Assembly (NCBI GenBank): GCA_964551435.1
Contig: CAZKBS010000028.1
Coordinates: 1-19,562 of the forward strand
Direction: 5' to 3'
DNA length: 19,562 nt
Source: UBA2020 sp964551435
GTDB lineage: Bacteria; Pseudomonadota; Alphaproteobacteria; Micavibrionales; UBA2020
Position numbers and translations under genes: made by a program. The notes beneath the pieces are model-generated. The model saw only the letters and a list, made by a program, of their open reading frames with translations, ran no database searches and was not told the DNA's origin. Shown piece after piece: positions 6,704-14,083 of this stretch (positions within the stretch are counted from its first letter, which is position 1; each line of letters starts with the position of its first letter).

Positions 6704-8944
6704 ATGGGTATGTCCCAATCCAGTTTTTTATCGCCGGAAAACCTGCCCGCGCAAGGGGTGGAAACGGGGCGGCGGGTGCAGGTATTGGTGCCCGGGCCGC
6801 TGGGCCGCGCCTATGATTATGTGCTGCCGGAGGGAATGGATGCCGCGGCGGGTGATTATGTAAGCGTCCCCTTCGGCAAACGCGATACCGCCGCAGTCGT
6901 CTGGGCTGCCCATGGCGGAGATGACAGCATCGACCCCGCCAAATTGAAAGCCGTGCGCGACGTCTACAGCGCATGCCCGCCGATGCCGCTGGTCCACCGG
7001 CAATTCATCGAACGTGTCGCGCGCTATACCATGAACGACATGGGCAGTGTTTTGAAAATGTCGCTGAGCGCGCCCGATGCACTGACGCCACCCAAAGCCG
7101 CCCCCGCGCTGACACTGGGCGATATATCGGATACAAAGACGCGCAAGCACAGCGCGCACCGTCAGAAAATTATCGAATTTTTATCAGACGGCGTGCCGCG
7201 CCGCGCATCCGAAATCGCCGCGGCCGCGGGCTGCACGCCCGCCGTTGTGCGCGCGATGGTGGCGACAGGCATTCTGAAGCCTGCGTCCATCGCCGCCCCG
7301 GTGCCCTGCCGCATGGTGGATTTGACCGCCAGCGCCCTTGCATTTACGGATGCACAAAGCGCCGCGGCAGAGGCGTTGCAAAATATCATCGCCGCGCAGA
7401 AATTTTCTACCGTTCTTCTCGATGGCGTCACGGGTTCGGGCAAAACGGAGGTTTATTTCGAAGCCGTCGCCGCCGCCCTTGCGCAGGGCAAGCAGGCGCT
7501 GATTTTGCTGCCGGAAATTTCCCTCTCTGCCCAGTTCATGGAACGCTTTACGCGCCGCTTTGGCGTCGCGCCTGCCATCTGGCACTCCGAAGTGCCGGCG
7601 GCGCAGCGGCGGCTGGTCTGGCAGGGCGCGGCGGATGGCCGCACGCGGGTCGTTATCGGCGCACGCTCCGCGCTGTTTTTGCCCTTCGCCGACCTTGGCG
7701 TCATCGTGGTCGACGAAGAACACGACGCGTCTTACAAACAAGAAGAAGGCGTGATGTACCACGCCCGCGACATGGCGGTCTTGCGCGCGCGCATGGGAGA
7801 TATCGCCTGCGTGCTGGTTTCCGCAACGCCGTCTTTGGAAACCATGACGAATGTGCAGGCGGGAAAATACGCCTATCTGCATCTGCCGTCGCGTTTTGGC
7901 GGCGCGACGCTGCCCGCGATACAGGTGGTCGACTTGCGCCGCGATGCGCCGCCGCGCCAGAAATTCATTTCGCCGCCACTGGTCGATGCGCTGCGCACCA
8001 CACTCGCCGCCGGGGAGCAGTCGCTGCTGTTTCTGAACCGCCGCGGCTATGCGCCGCTGACGCTCTGCCGCACCTGCGGGCACCGTTTCCAGTGCCCGTC
8101 CTGCACTGCATGGCTGGTTGAACACCGCCGTCATGGGCGTTTGCAGTGCCATCACTGCGGATTTAGTCAAAAAATGCCGAACATCTGCCCGTCGTGCAAT
8201 GACGAGGGCAGCTTTGCCGCCTGCGGCCCCGGCGTCGAGCGTATTCAGGAAGAAGTGCAGGAACTGCTGCCCGAAGCCCGCACACTGGTGCTGGCCAGCG
8301 ATATCACCGGCAGCGCCAATATGATTCGCAGCGCCGTCACCCAGATTGAAAAAGGCGAAGTCGATATCATCATCGGCACGCAGATTGTCGCTAAGGGGCA
8401 TCACTTCCCCGAACTGACGCTCGTCGGCGTGATTGATGCCGACCTTGGCCTTTCCGGCGGCGACTTGCGCGCGGGCGAGCGTACATTCCAGCTTTTGCAG
8501 CAGGTATCGGGCCGCGCGGGACGCGGTGACAAACCGGGACGCGTGTTTTTGCAAACCTATATGCCGGAGCAAAACGTGATCCGCGCCCTTGCCGCCGGTG
8601 ACCGCGATGCCTTTCTGGCCGCCGAAGGGCGGGAACGCGAAGGTGCGGGCATGCCGCCGTATGGCAAGCTGGCCGCACTCATTTTGCAATCCACGGACGA
8701 GATGAAACTCGACCAGTTTTGCCGCACCCTTGCGCAGCGCGCCCCCAGATATGACGATATCCGCGTGCTGGGCCCCGCCCCCGCGCCTATGGCTTTTTTG
8801 CGCGGCAAGCACCGCCGCAGATTCCTTATCCGCAGCGGGCGCGATATCAGCATGCAGAATTATCTGTCGGAATGGCTGTCGGGTATCAAAACCGGATCGA
8901 ACATCCAGCTGAAAATCGACATCGATCCGCAAAGCTTTTTCTAA
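6704..8944 (+). CDS. priA: Primosomal protein N' (PriA helicase)
   Basis: Superfamily 2 DNA helicase that recognises abandoned replication forks and restarts replication by loading the primosome. About 746 residues. The N-terminal 3'-DNA-binding domain begins RVQVLVPGPLGRAYDY. A winged-helix region follows, then Walker A GVTGSGKTE (about 241-250), Walker B DEEH (about 336-339), and a zinc-binding insert with four CxxC-type cysteine pairs (about 452-500). A second helicase domain carries GTQIVAKGHHFP and the QVSGRAGRG motif VI. Starts at 6704 and 6710 are both possible; neither has a good ribosome-binding site. The frame is open further upstream (to 6533), but that part overlaps transaldolase and does not look like PriA. 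In many alphaproteobacteria priA precedes the ATP synthase genes; here it is followed by sixA on the opposite strand. Confidence 0.96.
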   Translation: MGMSQSSFLSPENLPAQGVETGRRVQVLVPGPLGRAYDYVLPEGMDAAAGDYVSVPFGKRDTAAVVWAAHGGDDSIDPAKLKAVRDVYSACPPMPLVHRQFIERVARYTMNDMGSVLKMSLSAPDALTPPKAAPALTLGDISDTKTRKHSAHRQKIIEFLSDGVPRRASEIAAAAGCTPAVVRAMVATGILKPASIAAPVPCRMVDLTASALAFTDAQSAAAEALQNIIAAQKFSTVLLDGVTGSGKTEVYFEAVAAALAQGKQALILLPEISLSAQFMERFTRRFGVAPAIWHSEVPAAQRRLVWQGAADGRTRVVIGARSALFLPFADLGVIVVDEEHDASYKQEEGVMYHARDMAVLRARMGDIACVLVSATPSLETMTNVQAGKYAYLHLPSRFGGATLPAIQVVDLRRDAPPRQKFISPPLVDALRTTLAAGEQSLLFLNRRGYAPLTLCRTCGHRFQCPSCTAWLVEHRRHGRLQCHHCGFSQKMPNICPSCNDEGSFAACGPGVERIQEEVQELLPEARTLVLASDITGSANMIRSAVTQIEKGEVDIIIGTQIVAKGHHFPELTLVGVIDADLGLSGGDLRAGERTFQLLQQVSGRAGRGDKPGRVFLQTYMPEQNVIRALAAGDRDAFLAAEGREREGAGMPPYGKLAALILQSTDEMKLDQFCRTLAQRAPRYDDIRVLGPAPAPMAFLRGKHRRRFLIRSGRDISMQNYLSEWLSGIKTGSNIQLKIDIDPQSFF

Positions 8945-8991
8945 AAACAGCGCGTATCATGGCGGCCTGCGCCGATGTGACGTTTTCTTGA

Positions 8992-9041
8992 AACTGCGCT
9001 ACAAAATGTGCCAGCGTTAGAACTGCGGCACAAAATGTGCC
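8992..9041. repeat. Short tandem duplication at the 3' end of sixA
   Basis: Two 21-bp copies (8992-9012 and 9021-9041) differ at two positions and are spaced with a 29-bp period. The right copy encodes the last residues of SixA (HFVPQF). The left copy lies just beyond the stop codon and would read HFVAQF in another frame. A small slippage-type duplication of the gene end is the simplest reading. Confidence 0.7.
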
Positions 9042-9526
9042 GCGAGGCGCGTGTTTCCCGGCGCGATCAAAGCCCAGTCTTCGGCGTCTGTTTCAAACAC
9101 CGCGAGGGTGGCGGGCGCGAAGCCTTCGAAAACAAAAGCGCTATCCCCCGCCAGTTGCAGGGCCAGTTCCATCGTACCCGGGTTATGGGCGACCAGCAGC
9201 AAACGGTCGAGCTTGCCTGTCACCGCCTGCACATGCCCCAGCAGCGCATCGGCAGGCGCCAGATACAGGCTGCGGTCAAAACGGCTGGTAATCGGGTTTT
9301 TGCGGTCGCCGAACAGCTCTTCGGCCACCAGACGTGCGGTCGATATCGTGCGCAGGGCGTCGGAAGCCAGAATGAATTCGGGCACCATATCCCGCGCCTT
9401 CATAAAACGGCCGACTTCGCGCCCCTCCGCCCGTCCGCGGGGGGACAGAACGCGGGCATGGTCACCGTCTTGCAGGCTGCTGCCCGCTTCGGCTTCGGCA
9501 TGTCGCAAAAGATAGAGCGTTTTCAT
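9017..9526 (-). CDS. sixA: Phosphohistidine phosphatase SixA-like
   Basis: 169-residue histidine-phosphatase superfamily protein of the short SixA type. The catalytic RHG-type motif is LRHAEAE, with Arg8 and nucleophile His9. Arg59 (SDALRT) and the second catalytic histidine His114 (VAHNPG) are in place. Family members dephosphorylate phosphohistidine on signalling or PTS proteins such as ArcB or NPr in Escherichia coli, but the substrate here is unknown. The ATG at 9524-9526 has an AAGG site 4 nt upstream. The gene is convergent with priA and divergent from ppx, so it is probably transcribed alone. Its end carries a small tandem duplication. Confidence 0.9.
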   Translation of the reverse strand: MKTLYLLRHAEAEAGSSLQDGDHARVLSPRGRAEGREVGRFMKARDMVPEFILASDALRTISTARLVAEELFGDRKNPITSRFDRSLYLAPADALLGHVQAVTGKLDRLLLVAHNPGTMELALQLAGDSAFVFEGFAPATLAVFETDAEDWALIAPGNTRLAAHFVPQF

Positions 9527-9556
9527 TTGACCTTGTTCGGCGTTATTCCCTATAGA
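9527..9556 (+). promoter_or_regulatory. Predicted sigma70-type promoter of ppx
   Basis: TTGACC (9527-9532), an 18-nt spacer and TATAGA (9551-9556) lie in the 62-bp gap between the divergent sixA and ppx genes. The predicted start of transcription is around 9563, leaving a leader of about 26 nt with a GAGGAG ribosome-binding site 7 nt before the ATG at 9589. The -35 box abuts the sixA start codon and covers its ribosome-binding site on the other strand, so the two genes share very little regulatory space. Confidence 0.6.
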
Positions 9557-9588
9557 AGCTGAGAGTAGCGCACCTGAGGAGTATTGTC

Positions 9589-11076
9589 ATGCCGGAAGCC
9601 ACCCAGACGAGAGATTATGTCGCCGTTCTCGATATCGGCTCCAACGCCGTGCGGCTGGTGGTTTTTGACGGCATGAACCGCGTGCCCGTGAAAATCCATA
9701 ATGAACGCGATCTTTGCGCCCTTGGCGCGGATCTGGGCAAGACAGGCCGCCTCAACCCCGACGGCGTTGAAAAGGCGATGCAAAGCCTTGGCCGTTTCGC
9801 GGCGCTGATTGCCGCGATGAAAATCAAGCATGTCATGGCCGTTGCGACCGCCGCACTGCGCGATGCTGCCGACGGCCCCGATTTCATTGCCGCAGTGCAA
9901 AAAAAATTCGGCCTGCAAATCCGTGTGATTGACGGCGAGGAAGAAGCCCGCCTCTCCGCCATCGGCGTCATGATGAACGGCCTTGGCGAGCGCGGCATCA
10001 TCGGCGATTTCGGTGGCGGCTCGATGGAGCTGATACAGGTCAACCAGAATGTGGTCGAGCACAAGCAAAGCTTCCCTGTCGGCTCGCTGCGGCTGCATGC
10101 CGCAGGTGACCGCGCGGCGCAGCGCAAGCTGATCGACGAACACCTGTCGAAAGCCGATTTCATCACCAATGGCGCGGGCGGCGATTTTTATGTGCTGGGC
10201 GGGTCATGGCGCGCCATGGCCAAGCTGCATATCCGCATGACGAACCACCCGCTGAAGGTGATGGACCAGTACAGCTTTTCGGGTGAACGCGCGCTTGAAT
10301 TTGCGCGCACGCTGGCCGAACAAAGCCCGGAGGATCTGGAGAAGGTCAGCGGCATGTCCAAAAAACGCGCGGCGGATATCGGCGCATCTGCGCTGGCGAT
10401 GGCCGCCGTGCTGGAAAAAATGCAGCCCGCGCGCGTGATTTTTTCGGCAACCGGCCTGCGCGAAGGGACGATTTACGACGCCCTGCCGCCCGCCCTGCAA
10501 CAGCAGGATGCGCTGACCGCCAGCTGCCGCAAGGTCGCGATGAAAATCAGCCGTTTCAACGACGTCAAATCCTTCACCCTGATGTCGGAATGGATGGCAC
10601 CGCTGTTTGCCATGCAGCAGGACAGCTTTACCGAACTGCTGGAGTCCGCTTGTCTGCTCAGCGATACAGGCTGGTTCGAACACGAAGATTATCAGGCCGT
10701 GCATGCGTTTGAACGCATCCTGCTGCTGCCGCTGTATGGCGTCGACCATACGGGCCGCGCGTTTCTGGCGCTGGCGAACTACGTGCGCTATGGCGGCACC
10801 GGCGAAGACGAAGTCGCCGCGGCGGCCCGCCATATCCTCACGCGCGGCAGCGTGACGCTGGCGATTACGGCAGGGCTTGGCATGCGTGTGGCTTATTTAC
10901 TGACAGGCGGCGCCTTGAACCTTCTGAAAGACACCACGCTGGCCGTCACCGAAGATCAGGTCATCCTGCGCCTCAGCGGCAAAGCCGCGGGGCTTGAATC
11001 AACACTGATTGACGAGGCGATGAAAGACCTTGCCGAAATGCTGGGCCGCGCCTGCCGCGTGGTTGCCGACGCCTAA
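9589..11076 (+). CDS. ppx: Exopolyphosphatase / Ppx-GppA phosphatase
   Basis: 495-residue ASKHA-fold phosphatase that hydrolyses inorganic polyphosphate and/or pppGpp in the cytosol. The N-terminal phosphate-binding motif LDIGSNAVRL is at about 15-24, GEEEARLS at about 126-133 and the second glycine-rich loop DFGGGSMEL at about 151-159. A C-terminal helical, HD-like domain of about 190 residues follows, giving the long form of the family. A GAGGAG ribosome-binding site sits 7 nt before the ATG. The usual alphaproteobacterial partners (ppk, rlmE) are not next to it. It is convergent with the ankyrin gene, with 12 bp between stop codons. Sequence alone cannot separate Ppx from GppA activity. 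Confidence 0.9.
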   Translation: MPEATQTRDYVAVLDIGSNAVRLVVFDGMNRVPVKIHNERDLCALGADLGKTGRLNPDGVEKAMQSLGRFAALIAAMKIKHVMAVATAALRDAADGPDFIAAVQKKFGLQIRVIDGEEEARLSAIGVMMNGLGERGIIGDFGGGSMELIQVNQNVVEHKQSFPVGSLRLHAAGDRAAQRKLIDEHLSKADFITNGAGGDFYVLGGSWRAMAKLHIRMTNHPLKVMDQYSFSGERALEFARTLAEQSPEDLEKVSGMSKKRAADIGASALAMAAVLEKMQPARVIFSATGLREGTIYDALPPALQQQDALTASCRKVAMKISRFNDVKSFTLMSEWMAPLFAMQQDSFTELLESACLLSDTGWFEHEDYQAVHAFERILLLPLYGVDHTGRAFLALANYVRYGGTGEDEVAAAARHILTRGSVTLAITAGLGMRVAYLLTGGALNLLKDTTLAVTEDQVILRLSGKAAGLESTLIDEAMKDLAEMLGRACRVVADA

Positions 11077-11088
11077 ACCCGCCCGATA

Positions 11089-12147
11089 TCAGGGCGCGGG
11101 CGGCGGCGGTGCGTTTTTGCGCGCCCGCGGCTTGAGGGTGAATTCCTCCGACCGCTCCAGCAGCTGGCGCTGTTCTTCTTCGGCGACCAGATGCGCGAAA
11201 TCGTCATCGTTCATCGCGCCCGCACGGCGGTCGGCAGCAGGCAGTTTTTGCCATGCCGCGCGCAAATCGTCAAAACGGCCATTCCAGCGCGATGTATCAA
11301 ATACTTTTTTAAGCTGCCCGCGGGCGCTCGCCAGCTGCGCCAGGCTGCGGCCTTCGCGATCCTTGAGGCCATAGACGTCATCGATGGTCAAACCGCCGCC
11401 GTATTTCTCGATCAAATCCAGCGCGCGGTCGAATTCATTGACCTTGAGCGCGCGGAAAATCCCCGCCTCGCCGGTATCGCGGCCGTCTTTTTCGCGCCAG
11501 ACGGTGCGCAGCGCTTCGGGCGCGTCACGGCCCATCATATCGAGGGTCTGACGGAAATATTCGCGGCGCTCCGCCATCACCGTCGCCAGATATTCGACGA
11601 CCTGTTCGTGTTTGTCGGCGCGGGCGAGTGACAGCGCGCTGCCATGCATGGCGAAAACGTCTGCGCCCGCCGTCACCAGCGCCTGCACCACCGGAAGGTT
11701 GCCCGCGAAGGCCGCCTTGCGCAGTGCCTGATCGTCTTCGGCATGCACATCGGCGCCATAGGAAACCAGCAGATTGACCATATCAAGGCTGCCGCGGTTG
11801 GCGGCATCTATAATCGCCTCCCCTTCGCCCGCATTCGCATCGGCACCGGCGCCCAGCAGAAGCGACACCACGTCTTTATGACCCGATTTAACAGCGGTGC
11901 GCAGCGCGGCGTTATCAATCGCCGTCACATCGGCGCCGGCATGCAGCAGCACCGATACCATGTTCGTATGCCCCATCCCCGCCGCAAGGCGAAGGCCTTT
12001 GCTGTGCGATGCCGACGGATCGGCGCCGTCTTTGAGCGCGGCTTTGAGTTTATCAAGGCTGCCTTCGGATACGGCGAGCATGATGCGGTCATCGAGCTGG
12101 ATTTTCAGCCGTGCCGACCATTCTTCTTCGGGGGAATTGAATGCCAT
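11089..12147 (-). CDS. Ankyrin-repeat protein
   Basis: 352-residue cytoplasmic protein with no signal peptide. About five ankyrin repeats are visible at residues 20-185, each with the pattern AxxxGxxxxVxxLLxxGADV. The rest (190-352) is a non-repetitive, charged helical region with DDVYGLKDREGR and a basic, proline-rich tail. Ankyrin repeats mediate protein-protein contacts; the partner is unknown. The ATG at 12145-12147 has an AAAGGA site 7 nt upstream. An in-frame start at 12210 would lie inside xthA and is not needed. The gene follows xthA by 25 nt on the same strand, which suggests co-transcription at the end of the ybaB-xthA run. Related proteins act as host effectors in some alphaproteobacteria, but nothing here shows secretion. 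Confidence 0.85.
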   Translation of the reverse strand: MAFNSPEEEWSARLKIQLDDRIMLAVSEGSLDKLKAALKDGADPSASHSKGLRLAAGMGHTNMVSVLLHAGADVTAIDNAALRTAVKSGHKDVVSLLLGAGADANAGEGEAIIDAANRGSLDMVNLLVSYGADVHAEDDQALRKAAFAGNLPVVQALVTAGADVFAMHGSALSLARADKHEQVVEYLATVMAERREYFRQTLDMMGRDAPEALRTVWREKDGRDTGEAGIFRALKVNEFDRALDLIEKYGGGLTIDDVYGLKDREGRSLAQLASARGQLKKVFDTSRWNGRFDDLRAAWQKLPAADRRAGAMNDDDFAHLVAEEEQRQLLERSEEFTLKPRARKNAPPPPAP

Positions 12148-12172
12148 GGGGTTTTCCTTTCCGGCTTTTTCC

Positions 12173-12979
12173 TTAGGCCGCGGTATCGAGGTCGACGACC
12201 ACCGGCACATGGTCGCTCGGCTGCGTCCAGCCGCGCACCTCGCGCAGCACCTGCTGTTTTTTAAGCATCCCGCCCAAAGGCTTGGTCACCCAGACGTGGT
12301 CAAGGCGGCGGCCTTTGTCGGCGGCATCCCAATCGGCCGCGCGGTAGCTCCACCATGAATAAAGCTTTTTATCGTCGGGCACAAAACGGCGCACCGCATC
12401 CGTCCAGCCAAGACCGCCGAAAAAGCGGGCGAATTTTTCACGCTCGATAGGCGTATGCGACACCACGTTCTGCATTTTCTTGCTGTCCCAGACATCGTTT
12501 TCCAACGGGGCGATGTTGAAATCACCGACGGCTATCATCGGCGTCTTGGCGCTGCGCTCGGCGACGAACCAGTCCGCCAGCTCATCCACGAAATCCAGTT
12601 TATGCTGGAATTTATCATTGATGGTGACATCGGGTTCGTACCCGCCGGCGGGGATGTAAATGTTATGCAGCTCGAAGGTTTTGCCGGGCGCTTTAACCTT
12701 GGCCGAGATGTGGCGCATGTCGTTTTTGCCGCAGCGTTTGTAGATTTCTTTTTCCGCGAGCGGGTATTTGGAGAAAATGCAAACCCCGTTATATCCCTTC
12801 ATGCCCGCAAAATGATAATGCGCAAAGCCCTTGGCCGTCAGCGCATCGACGGGGAAAAATTCATCCGGCGTTTTGGTTTCCTGAAGACAGAACACATCCG
12901 GCTTCACCTTGCCAAGGACCTCATCCAAGAGCGGCAGGCGCAAACGAACCGAATTGATATTCCACGTCATCAGGCGCAT
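12173..12979 (-). CDS. xthA: Exodeoxyribonuclease III
   Basis: Apurinic/apyrimidinic endonuclease and 3'-5' exonuclease of base-excision repair, Mg2+-dependent, of the EEP fold. It is 268 residues from the ATG at 12977-12979, the usual size. Visible catalytic elements are WNINS (Asn near the start), LQETK with the metal-binding Glu, IYIPAGG with the catalytic Tyr, VGDFNIAP with the Asp/Asn pair, LDHVW, and the C-terminal SDHVPVV Asp-His. A second ATG three codons later (12970) is possible. The start lies 4 nt after the stop of the preceding unknown gene, so the two are tightly coupled. The frame is open upstream to 13129, but that is only overlap with the neighbour. Confidence 0.95.
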   Translation of the reverse strand: MRLMTWNINSVRLRLPLLDEVLGKVKPDVFCLQETKTPDEFFPVDALTAKGFAHYHFAGMKGYNGVCIFSKYPLAEKEIYKRCGKNDMRHISAKVKAPGKTFELHNIYIPAGGYEPDVTINDKFQHKLDFVDELADWFVAERSAKTPMIAVGDFNIAPLENDVWDSKKMQNVVSHTPIEREKFARFFGGLGWTDAVRRFVPDDKKLYSWWSYRAADWDAADKGRRLDHVWVTKPLGGMLKKQQVLREVRGWTQPSDHVPVVVDLDTAA

Positions 12980-12983
12980 CAGG

Positions 12984-13589
12984 TTATGTCCCCGGCGGCT
13001 TCGGTTGCTTTTTTGCGGCGGCGGCGCGGTCCAGCCCTTCCAGCGTTTCGCGCGATTTTTGCGCAGCGTCGATGAACAGGGCATCGAGCGCCGGATCCTG
13101 CCCGCGCACGTCTTCAAAACGCGCTTCAAGACTGCGCAGAATGTCCCAGCGTTTTTGATGGAATCCGTCGATTTTCTGGCGACCGATCATCTGGTCGGTC
13201 ATGGTCGACAGACCTTCGACCAGAAAAATGCGGTCGGCGTCGCGTTTCATTGCGGCATCTGTGGCATTCGCAGGGTCGGCAAGCGTGCGCACCAGATCAA
13301 CGGCGCGGTCGCCGAAGGTATGGCGCATCAGGGTGTCCAGCTCCGCCTCCGCCATCAGCGCGCCCTTGGCCGGGCCAAGCAGCGCGACCGTCACGGATTC
13401 CGGCGTCACGTCCGGGCACTGCGTCAGCAGGTTTTTCGCCGCCGTCACCGGCTGGTCTTTCATGAAATTCGCGATGCGTTCCGGCCCGAACATGGTCATA
13501 TGCGTATCGAGCCAGCGGTTGCACATTTTCGCTGCCAGTTCCCACGTATCGTTCGCGGGCAGACCGCTTTGTTTGTAGTCGAACGGCAT
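12984..13589 (-). CDS. Unknown protein, resembling a degenerate RelA/SpoT HD domain
   Basis: 201-residue cytosolic protein with no firm family match from reading alone. Residues 45-135 follow the segment order of the RelA/SpoT hydrolase (HD) domain. QPVTAAKNLL is like HPVAVACIL, SVTVALL is like the ALL before the HD doublet, LMRHTFGDRAVDLVRTL is like the EEFG-VAELVEGV helix, and RDADRIFLVEGLSTMTDQM is like the DIRVILIKLADR-HNM helix. The His-Asp doublet is replaced by Gly72-Pro73, and the later LADR aspartate is missing, so it would be inactive as a hydrolase. This resemblance is my inference and could be chance. A GTG at 13592 is an alternative start; the AGGAG site is 7 nt from the ATG. The gene sits between ybaB and xthA and ends 4 nt before xthA. 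Confidence 0.7.
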   Translation of the reverse strand: MPFDYKQSGLPANDTWELAAKMCNRWLDTHMTMFGPERIANFMKDQPVTAAKNLLTQCPDVTPESVTVALLGPAKGALMAEAELDTLMRHTFGDRAVDLVRTLADPANATDAAMKRDADRIFLVEGLSTMTDQMIGRQKIDGFHQKRWDILRSLEARFEDVRGQDPALDALFIDAAQKSRETLEGLDRAAAAKKQPKPPGT

Positions 13590-13611
13590 CACAAATCTCC
13601 TGTTTAAAAAA

Positions 13612-13935
13612 TCAGAACGGCAGTCCCATGCCCGGCGGCAGACCCATATCGCGCATCAGTTTTTCGGTTTCGTCGGCCATGGTTTTTTCAGCCTTCAGGC
13701 GCGCATCGTTGATGGCGGCGACGATAAGATCTTCGAGGACGTCCGCTTCTTCCGCCTTGATGAGCGAGGGCGAAATCTTGATGGAGCGCAATTCGAACTT
13801 GCCCGTCACCTTGCAGGTCACAAGTCCGCCGCCCGAAGCGCCGTCCAGCTCCATGGCCTGCACGCGCTGCTGCATGGCTTCCATTTGCTGTTTGAATTTC
13901 TGCGCCTTTTGCATCATCTGCATCATGTTTGCCAT
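13612..13935 (-). CDS. ybaB: YbaB/EbfC nucleoid-associated protein
   Basis: 107-residue DNA-binding protein of the YbaB/EbfC family, normally a homodimer that binds DNA and is linked to nucleoid structure or recombination. The N-terminal Met/Gln-rich helix (MANMMQMMQKAQKFKQQM), the Gly-rich turn (ASGGGLV) and the C-terminal helix with LMRDMGLPPGM are typical. I chose the ATG at 13933-13935 because it gives the canonical length and lies about 10 nt from AAGGGGG. A GTG three codons earlier is too close to that site. It lies downstream of dnaX, as in most bacteria, but 148 nt away and with its own promoter. Confidence 0.93.
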   Translation of the reverse strand: MANMMQMMQKAQKFKQQMEAMQQRVQAMELDGASGGGLVTCKVTGKFELRSIKISPSLIKAEEADVLEDLIVAAINDARLKAEKTMADETEKLMRDMGLPPGMGLPF

Positions 13936-13990
13936 AGGTATCACGCCCCCTTTTGCGCGGTGGTTGTTTATTTAAAATGCCGGATGCCTG

Positions 13991-14019
13991 AAGCTATCGC
14001 CGCCACGGGGCGAAGTCAA
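13991..14019 (-). promoter_or_regulatory. Predicted promoter of the ybaB-HD-like-xthA-ank run
   Basis: On the minus strand, TTGACT (14014-14019), a 17-nt spacer and TAGCTT (13991-13996) form a good sigma70-type promoter in the 148-bp gap after dnaX. It would give a leader of about 50 nt before ybaB. Its presence means ybaB and the genes after it need not depend on dnaX transcription. The rest of the gap (13936-13990 and 14020-14083) shows no gene or clear terminator. Confidence 0.6.
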
Positions 14020-14083
14020 CCGCCGCCCGCGCCGTATGCGGCAGCGCAGCAGTTTCTAAACCCTTGTTTTATTTGAAGCGTAC

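Noticed and set aside
7184..8932. Long minus-strand open frame (582 codons) opposite priA
   Set aside because: It has the same composition artefact, low-complexity His/Arg/Ala/Gly translation and no motif; priA is unambiguous.
11077..11100. GC-rich hairpin around the convergent ppx and ankyrin stop codons as a bidirectional terminator
   Set aside because: The arms CCCGCCC and GGGCGCGGG pair only with a bulge, overlap the ankyrin gene end and lack an adjacent T-run.
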